This document shows, one piece after another, positions 56,762-64,000 of a stretch of DNA of 64,000 nt. Source of the stretch: Membranipora membranacea (taxonomy: Eukaryota; Bryozoa; Gymnolaemata; Cheilostomatida; Membraniporidae); NCBI GenBank assembly GCA_914767715.1, contig OU612069.1:13265387-13329386 (forward strand), given 5' to 3'. The position numbers were made by a program, and so were the translations under genes. The notes beneath the pieces were generated by a model. That model saw only the letters and a program-made list of their open reading frames with translations, ran no database searches and was not told the origin of the DNA. How positions within the stretch are numbered: position 1 is the first letter of the stretch; each line of letters begins with the position of its first letter.

Positions 56762-58176
56762 TCTGATCCCAAGGAAAAAACTACAGAGAGAAAATTAATT
56801 TATTTTATTTTGCAAATCTTGAATAAAGGGTAAAGGGTAAATAATGGTGTGAGAGTGAAGTTCTCAGGAAATCCAGTTGAAATAAAATGTGGCTAAATAT
56901 TGAAAAGAAAAAAGATTTTGGTTGCATCTTAAAATACTCTCCAGTTTGAAAGGATCATAGGTAAAATGATTGCAACAAGGAGCAGAAAGCATGCATAATT
57001 GTTTTTATTTTATGGCACCATCGAATAGAAATATACTTCAAATACACGAATATAATATTAAAACATTATACTATAGATAGAAAAACTCACTTGGTTAAAG
57101 TCAATTATTTAAAGCAAATCGAATAACTAAGAAAGTAAGAAATTACTCGCTGTAGGGTTACCTGGTCGTTTGATTCACAATCATAATTGGCAGGAAGTGA
57201 AAATATAATGTGCCCTTTGCTGGCTGTTCTAGCAGTTTTTGGTAGCAACTTCTTTGGAGAGTCATACATCAATCCTCCAATTGGATGATAACTGTATTTT
57301 TGAATAAAGAGTAATTTCGGATTAAAGACAAGCAATGAATGTAGAATCATGTTTGCAGGTATAATTGCAACAATAATTTAGGTGAAGGTGATCAGCAAAA
57401 ATACATTAGCAATATAAAGAATATTTATTATATAATAGGCTAGACTTGCATTACGGCCGAATTTATTAATGAGTGACAGACAACATACTAAATTTCGCAT
57501 AACCAGAATGGGATCTTTGAGCTCAGCGTTTGATTTTTTCAAAGTAAGACGATATAGCTGCATATTATATTATTATATGTTTTGAACTTCAAACCTTGAT
57601 GTTCAGCATTAGGTGACTTTGAAGAGTGACACAGTTTTGGCGCCCCAACCAGCCACAGCTAGTATGTTGCCATATATACTTATATTTTTGTGCTTTTCTG
57701 GAAGCCTCTCGCTATTCAACTCGCAGAGTTTCTTTCCTGAATTAATTTATAGAGAGTCAATATTGATGCTAAGTCAAAAGAATTAATAGTTCTGCCTATT
57801 GAATCTTATGCATGGTTTATATAATAAAGTAATAATGATATGTTAATATTATGAACTTTATTTGCTATTCAAAGCCCCTTTCGGGCAAATGAGTATATGC
57901 TTACATTTTGTGGAACAAGATTTATCTCATCTTTTTAGCACACCCTTGTACAATGTAACGGTAGGCAAGCTAGTGTAATGTAAGAAGAGGTCACCTCCAT
58001 TAGCAACACCGGATTTTAAGCATGCGACTCTCAGATTGAGAAGCTCGAATCCTAACCACTAACCTAACTAATAACACATTATCACAAGCACCTAAAGTGA
58101 TTGTGATAACTCAATCAAATAATTATTGGAGCTTATTGGAGGAGTTTCTAATCTATTGAACATGAGAGTATAGCTC
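56762..58176 (-). repeat. Segmental tandem duplication, copy B
   Basis: The shorter, MITE-free copy of 53875-56530. It starts AAGGAAAAAACTACAGAGAG and ends GAGAGTATAGCTCTAAGC. It stops about 70 bp before the TRIM-like gene's stop codon. Confidence 0.85.
57162..57291 (-). pseudogene. Exon-like segment of an unrecognised gene
   Basis: Reverse strand: acceptor TACAG, an open 130-bp stretch reading HPIGGLMYDSPKKLLPKTAR then TASKGHIIFSLPANYDCESN, and a GTAACC donor. The equivalent in copy A has a stop codon within it. A second exon-like stretch (57600-57735, ISIYGNILAV) is frameshifted here relative to copy A. I do not recognise the family; the pattern suggests fragments of a duplicated, decaying gene. 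Confidence 0.35.
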
Positions 58177-58244
58177 TAAGCACCAAATTAAATATTTGAA
58201 AAAAATATGAATTTCAGATTTCAAAATTCATAGAGGCTTGTTTA

Positions 58245-61200
58245 TCAATTCTTTATCACATCCTGAACTTCCAAACTAGCAGACATTACACACTTACCAT
58301 CAGGCCTTACCACATATATCCTCTTAGCCTTGAACTCACTCACAAAAATCAGCTTCTCATCATCAGACACAGCGATACCACACGCTTGGGTAAGAGGACA
58401 TGACCAGATCGGAGTGAGGACTTTGCCATCAGTTTCCTTTGTTGAGATCCTGTACTTGTTGAGGAAGACTCTATCGTTCTCTGCTCCAGTAGCGAGTAAG
58501 GAGCCGTCTTGTAGAAAGTAGATGTTATAGATTAACTGAGGGAGACCAGGAAGTGGAAGTGTCTGCACATTCTTCTCTCTTCTATCATAGAGCTTCAGTG
58601 TATAAGTGTCCTCATCTATGCAGGCGACAAACTCATCAGATCCAGTCATGTGTGACGCCATATCTGACTCCATTGGGAATGAGAAAAGCATTTCACATTC
58701 CTTGCTTTCAACATTGTAGGCAAAGATTTGTATAACTTTTTGATCTTGGTATTGAGAAATGAAGACTTCTCCCTTGTGAACAGTAGTTATAGCTTCTCTA
58801 TGCTGAGTTTCCTCTTTCACTTCATAACTTCCTCTAGTGATAATCTTCATGCCGCCATAACATCCGAGCAGCAGGTCACCAGTGTGGCTGTTAAAGCAGA
58901 CTGAATAACAGTTTTCTCCTGTCTCATACTGAGATACAAGCTTTAATCCAGATGGGACTTCAGGAATGCTGGATGTGTCATCTGTAGGAATCTGACTCTG
59001 TGGCCAACCTGTGAATAGAAAATTTGAGTATTATAATGCGCTTCATCCCAAACACAAGCCTTATCTTTTTGAGTCATAGGTATAAGATAAAATATATTCC
59101 ATTTTGTTTCTTGTCACTTTACCACTAGAATCTACCATGGATCTAACGCATTTTCTATGTGATAAATGAAAATTTGGAATGATATGGTTCAGCCTATCTT
59201 GACAAGCTTTGTTCTCTTGACACCAGGTAGTGACACAAATCAATTTGTAAAGGAAAGGCAAAGTTGTCTTTTGGGAGGATAACTCTTATATCTTTATCTC
59301 GATTAAAAGACGCCCCCCACCCCCCACCGATCAAAGCTTGTGAACATAGGCTAGATATGGTTGTTTTCTTGCTCAAACACTCCATCCAAGTAACTTGTTT
59401 ATAATCTTTGACTCATCATACTAAAACAAATCAAGCATATTGCTTTGCACAGCATGTGTTCCGCAGTCTCCCCTCCCTAATAAGTTACAGATGATTATTC
59501 GCTGTGAACATTATCTGAGCTATAGTATGGTGGATGCATTTGTTACCTTTATGGTTAACTACTCTCTACGTTAGGAAGGACTAAAATTGATAATATTTTT
59601 TAATTCACCTGGTGTCTGATGTATGTGGGGTTTGTAACATGTAAGTAAATCATCGCATCACACACATCTGATCATCCAATAATAGAGAAAGCACTTACAT
59701 ATTTGGTTAATGAGAGTTATCTTCTCAACAGCTCCTATTGAGGAATCAATGGTCTCAGCTCTTTTCATATCTACTTTCCAATTATCTATCTCTTCTTGGT
59801 TCATTTTCATCTCGAGTTCTGCTTTCATCTCCATGATACACAGCTGTATATAAAGAAACAAGGTAGACCAGATAATGCACATTTGTTTTTTATTTTGCAT
59901 GTATCAGATTTGGATTACAGACCGAAAACCTGACAGATTACATCATCTTGTCGTTCTTTTTTAGTCTGTGTTATGCGTGATTCTTGAGCAATGGATATAC
60001 CCTGTGCAAAGTCCTATAGACTGAACAGCGATAAACTTTGACAAGAGACATATTTTACCTAGTTGACTATATTGTAAGGTCTTTGCTGATATTTTCTATG
60101 CTGCACATCGGTTAAGAAATTTCTATTTTCCTTTGATTCAGAGTTAGACTTGCCAAACTTTAAACTGCAATAAGAGTTACCTGACTCTGTAACAGATTGA
60201 TAACAACCTGAATTTTAATGCCCACACTGATGAAATTATAAGAAAATGTAGATCTAGACAATTTTTGATGAAGAAACTCAGTACAATAGGCCTTAATGTT
60301 GAGGATTGAAGATTTTTTATACCAGTAATGTCAGATCTGTGATTACCTATGGCGTCCCAGCTTGGTACTGTTTTTTATCTGATACTAACAGAGACTAGAG
60401 AATATGCAGAAATCATGCATCAATGTTATATTACCCGAGTTCAATTATGATGAGGCCCTAATAGCTCTCGATTTACCAAAGCTAAATAGGTTTTTATTTG
60501 ATATCTCTGAATGCCATTTTAGTAAGATTTTGAATAATGTACACCATCCCCTGTATGACCGAATCATTTTCAACCACGATCGATTGTCCTCTTGCTCGAA
60601 GTACTTTTTCGGACCTGCCAGATGCCGCACAGTGAAAAGGCAACATAGTTTTTTCAATTACTTTATGATGTTTCGGAACAACAGTTTTATCTATTTCAAT
60701 AATTTTCAAATGCCAAACAGCTCTCAAAGCATCCAGTTTTGTCGCATAATTGTGATAGAGGATGTAAAATAAACCTAATATCTAATACCTAATACCTAAC
60801 AGGAGTTACCAGGAGTTTTTTGCCATCAGTTAAGTTAGGTAATTACAAGGCTAGCAAGATCGATGGTCAAGGTCAATAACTCAATAACTAGGTTTAGGTT
60901 CAGGTCTTGAAAATATTGTAGTATAAAATTTACCCTAGAGCTTAATGATGACCCTGACACAGTCTCTCATAAATTTGCTCGGGTGCAAAATGTGAAATGG
61001 GTGTTTGTGCGACATCGAAAACACAATAACAAGTTCCACATGCGTTTTGTTTATACATTTTCAATACACCCAAAACTGGCATCCAAAAACGTGATATGCA
61101 TTAAGGTTGGTAAGTCTGTTGAATGTATGAACTTGATCTTACATGGCTTTTGGATACGGTTTTCCAAGTTTTCAGTTTTTCTTCAGCGTTTTCCAGTATT

Positions 61201-63181
61201 TTCTCTAGTTTCTTTGGCTGGTGACTTGTATCACTAGTACATGTTGGCTCAATTACACAACTGCAACAGAATCCAGCTATGCTATTACTGCATCACCGAG
61301 TGTTCGAAGTGTGTTACATATCCGTAAAAATATATAGTGCACTCCTCAGATGCAAATGCTTTCAAATTGTTTTATAATACTGTCTGAAAAACCGTAAAAC
61401 TTGCTCAAGTATAGTTGAAACTTGGCACTCCTTGTTCTAACACAAGAAAGGAAATCATTGATCCTACAAGGCACCAGGAAATTTGAAAGATATTTATATA
61501 ATATACATGTATACAGTGGCGTATATTACCACTCACGGCCCACGGATTTCCGTGAGTGACTGAATAGCTCAGTGTGTAGAGCGTCTGCTTTATAATCACT
61601 GTATATTAGATTGTTGTGGGTTCGATTCCCATTTAGGTCAGTTTTTTTTCAAAATTTTTCCTGTAATCTTCTACTAGTTAATTTCGCGACCTTGGTATCT
61701 ATATTAAGTAATCATTAATTATAATCATTTTCATGGGGAAATCCAACTGAATAGATTTTATGATTAGGTATACGGTTTTTCAATGATATTGACATGAAAC
61801 TTAGAATTATCTCCTCATTGGTAATAGGGAGACAACTTGAATTCAAGTTGGATTCAGTTGGATTTCCCCATGAAAATGATTATAATTAATGATTATTTAA
61901 TATAGATACCAAGGGCGCGAAGTTACCTACTGCTATTGAGTTGTTTTCTGAAAGTACCCAACAGCTCAGTGAGCTATTGAAATACCTCAGTGAGCTATTG
62001 AAATACCTCTCTGCTTGCACTATTTTGCTACCGATATGCAAAAATTTCCGTGGTGGGAGGGCGCTTAAGCGCCCCTCCCACACCCTCCCCGCCACGCCTA
62101 CGGCGTGTGGATCGGGCTGCGCCCGATCATTATGCTCATCTCTAAAAAGTCAGTGAGTGAAATTTTTTAGAATATACGCCCCTGCATGTATATATATATA
62201 AATATGTAATATATATATATATGAATATGCAGCTCACCCAAAGCAGAAGAACTTTTTACACTTATCACACATTGCCTGTACTTCATTCTTACAGTTGCTG
62301 CATCTTTCATCTACAATGATGTCATAAATAAATCTGAGGGCAAACGCAAGATACAAAGCATGTGTCATAAACAATCTTTAATCTCTAGGAAAATACTTTG
62401 GGAGCACTGATTTGGGAATCGTAGAAAATTTCTGGATTCAGATAACTTTGGTAACAATTCCAAGACCAATAGGCCTATTAAGTTACTCGGTGATCTTTGT
62501 AAATATGAAACCTACAGTCTTTCTTCTTGCGACCTATTTCTTCTTTTGATTGAACAATTGGTCTTCGGATTTTTCGAAACGCAGTCCACTGGTTGGCAGG
62601 GAATCCCTCATCTGAAGTCTTACATACTGCACGACAGAATGGGCATTCAAAGGACTCTCCATCATTGACTAAAGAATCTGTAAATCAATCACCAAATCTA
62701 TTCAAATCAATGTGTCAGATCTAGTAGCAATTTGAATTGGGAGGGGGTGGGGTGGTTTTAACATGACAATATAAAAAGATTCTGTTCAGTACTTGACGGG
62801 TAGTAATTTGGATTGGTTTAGTGCGGAGTGGTAGGCCATAGATTGAGTTACCTTGTAGCGGCTATAATGTAAACAGTGTAACATACTCTGCACTAAAATG
62901 TTCAGAGTAGTTGCAAGTTCTCTAGTTGTGTGATCAATCAGGGAGAATGGTGTGATTGATTAAGCACTTGACCAGTCTGACCTGCCAAGTGCACTTGCGT
63001 TCACTAAAAGTTTCAGACTCAGAGAAAACGGAATAAATGTACTCTCACCTATGCAAATCAAACAGAGTCCGTGTCCACAGGGTAGAATATGAGACTTTCT
63101 ATCATCTTCCATACATATCTCACACTTTGTCTCCGGGATGTTCTCTTTAGCAAGTGCCATCTTCAACTCTGACTCAGCCAT
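58245..63181 (-). CDS. TRIM-like RING E3 ubiquitin ligase with C-terminal beta-propeller
   Basis: Exons 63049-63181, 62516-62677, 62238-62310, an uncertain exon (60181-60226 is the only phase-compatible candidate seen), 59699-59843 and 58245-59008; about 440 aa. The RING is complete C3HC4: Cys20, Cys23, Cys35, His37, Cys40, Cys43, Cys56, Cys59 (KCEICMEDD, LPCGHGLCLICI, ECPFCRAVC). A B-box-like CxxC finger follows (ERCSNCKNEVQAMCDKCKKF), then a coiled-coil-prone exon (MEMKAELEMKMNQEEIDNWK), then a ~250-residue domain with propeller-like strands (DEFVACIDEDTYTLKLYD, GSLLATGAENDRVFLNKY, KLIFVSEFKAKRIYVVRPDG). The family ubiquitinates targets recognised by the propeller. A 5' untranslated exon ending at 63519 (AATCAAG/GTAAGT) and an acceptor two bases before the ATG are likely. 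Confidence 0.85.
59181..59362. mobile_element. 164-bp longer relative of the 34-bp palindrome, with 9-bp target duplication
   Basis: The element 59190-59353 begins CAGCCTATCTTGACAAGCTT and ends AAGCTTGTGAACATAGGCTA, with about 120 bp of unrelated interior. GATATGGTT flanks both ends exactly. It shows that the short palindromes at 26550 and 41840 are the two ends of such an element joined with the interior deleted. It lies in a TRIM-like gene intron. Confidence 0.88.
60193..60775 (+). pseudogene. LINE reverse-transcriptase C-terminal fragment
   Basis: The forward strand reads QIDNNLNFNAHTDEIIRKCR then QFLMKKLSTIGLNVED. After frameshifts it continues in another frame with MQKSCINVILPEFNYDEALI, LDLPKLNRFLF and HPLYDRIIFNHDRLSS. 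This is the CR1-type post-RT region. It overlaps the tentative antisense exon of the TRIM-like gene at 60181-60226. Confidence 0.75.
61506..62192. mobile_element. 671-bp hAT-type MITE with a tRNA-like module and hairpin cluster
   Basis: The element 61514-62184 starts CAGTGGCGTATATT and ends AATATACGCCCCTG. CATGTATA flanks both ends exactly (8 bp). Both features are typical of hAT. Inside are: a tRNA-like module at 61553-61640 (GAATAGCTCAGTGTGTAGAG, GTGGGTTCGATTCCCA); an inverted repeat 61684-61920 with ~70-bp arms; a 21-bp tandem (CAGTGAGCTATTGAAATACC twice); and three adjacent GC-rich hairpins at 62056-62130. It lies in an intron of the TRIM-like gene, 46 bp from exon 62238-62310. Confidence 0.88.
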
Positions 63182-63183
63182 TG

Positions 63184-64000
63184 CTGAAGCAATAAAGTGA
63201 TGAGAGACTCACTCACTTACTTACTTATTTCGGCAGTTTCACTTCATACAAAGATAGCCTTTCTTAACATATCTGTGATTGTCTTGTCTTGGCAAGCTGG
63301 TCATGGCTAGCTAGCAAACCTAGTGCGCCCATGTGAAATGAGCAGGTTTTGAATGCACAAATAGCTTGAAAACAATTTTCCATACAGACAACAACCCGAT
63401 ATGTAAGCTCTACACTCAAACCTTTCCATCTGCATCTGACCTTCCCCATGCTCAGCCAGAACGTGTTATGCACTCTATATACCAATAGAAATTTCAATAT
63501 GCTTTATAGTACACTTACCTTGATTGGTCGAAATGAAAGCAGGTGTGTTGACCCTAGAGAATGAATGAGTGTTCAGTTCAGTATTATACAGCTTAATACA
63601 GTCTTGAGCATATGACTGCAATATTCGTACTGAGTATGTCATATACACTACAGATTTTGTTCGTGACGAACTAGGTTTTGTTTGGAAGAGTTATATTCCC
63701 AAATTGCTATAGAATTTATTCCATTGACTGTTAGGATAAATAGAGCTGAACCAATAATATAAGGTAACAGTAGCTACTGCAAACACTCAACACTCTCATT
63801 GTTAACATGCTCTATTGTGCAATATTATTCCTGTCACCCAACTTGACAAGGTGTCCATGTTGCCTCAATGGCCATGAATTAGGACTACTCAAGATCGACA
63901 TTGCAGACATGACTGCCCAACAAAACCCGGCAGCAGTTGACTGAAGGGGTATCAAATCCAATAATATTAGCTTAGCGATGACCTTGCACTCTATCATAAA
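63184..64000. other. 5' flank of the TRIM-like gene, with antisense dispersed repeat
   Basis: It holds the probable 5' untranslated exon end at 63519 and, at 63655-63905, the reverse complement of the 40668-40905 repeat (TTTTGTTCGTGACGAAC, CTCATTGTTAACATGCTC, AGGTGTCCATGTTGCC). Nothing else was recognised. Confidence 0.5.

Noticed and set aside
60404-60772. Open frame of 122 codons as a host gene
   Set aside because: Its sequence is the C-terminal post-RT region of a LINE, continued from a frameshifted upstream part.

Overview
Eukaryotic, almost certainly metazoan (invertebrate-type) nuclear DNA, AT-rich. It has spliced genes with GT-AG introns of 0.1 to 3 kb and many short non-autonomous transposons in introns and spacers. 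Gene models were built by hand by joining exons whose splice sites, phases and protein-family alignment agree. The species cannot be named from sequence alone.

Layout, left to right: (1) 0-5 kb: TIR element, a CR1/jockey-type LINE with reverse transcriptase (1596-3415), tandem and foldback repeats. (2) 5229-7513 (+): a two-exon gene for a 627-aa protein with an MGCGAS lipidation signal, a TIR-like domain and 7-8 kinesin-light-chain-type TPRs; it looks like a membrane-tethered signalling or innate-immunity protein. (3) 10444-22881 (-): a ten-exon PLP enzyme of the ACC deaminase/D-cysteine desulfhydrase family (370 aa) with desulfhydrase-type specificity residues. (4) 26354-36459 (-): a twelve-exon ATG4 autophagy protease (405 aa) with intact catalytic Cys-Asp-His and a C-terminal LIR on its own last exon. 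(5) 37550-51370 (+): a thirteen-exon aminoacylase-1-like (M20) gene (398 aa), head to head with ATG4; it keeps most metal ligands but lacks two histidines. (6) 53.9-58.2 kb: a tandem segmental duplication, one copy carrying a TTAA-flanked MITE. (7) 58245-63181 (-): a RING/B-box-like/coiled-coil/beta-propeller (TRIM-like) E3 ligase gene with one uncertain internal exon.

The genes do not form an operon or an evident pathway; all look like ordinary cytosolic proteins.

The most unusual signal is in the repeats. Several families of very short, nearly perfect palindromes (34 to 120 bp) begin TAG and end CTA and are flanked by 9-bp direct repeats, so they behave as mobile elements. A further 67-bp palindrome has an 8-bp duplication. 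There are also two diverged copies of a repeat whose head resembles the 5' end of U2 snRNA, tRNA-derived SINEs, and a hAT-type element carrying a tRNA-like module and three GC-rich hairpins.
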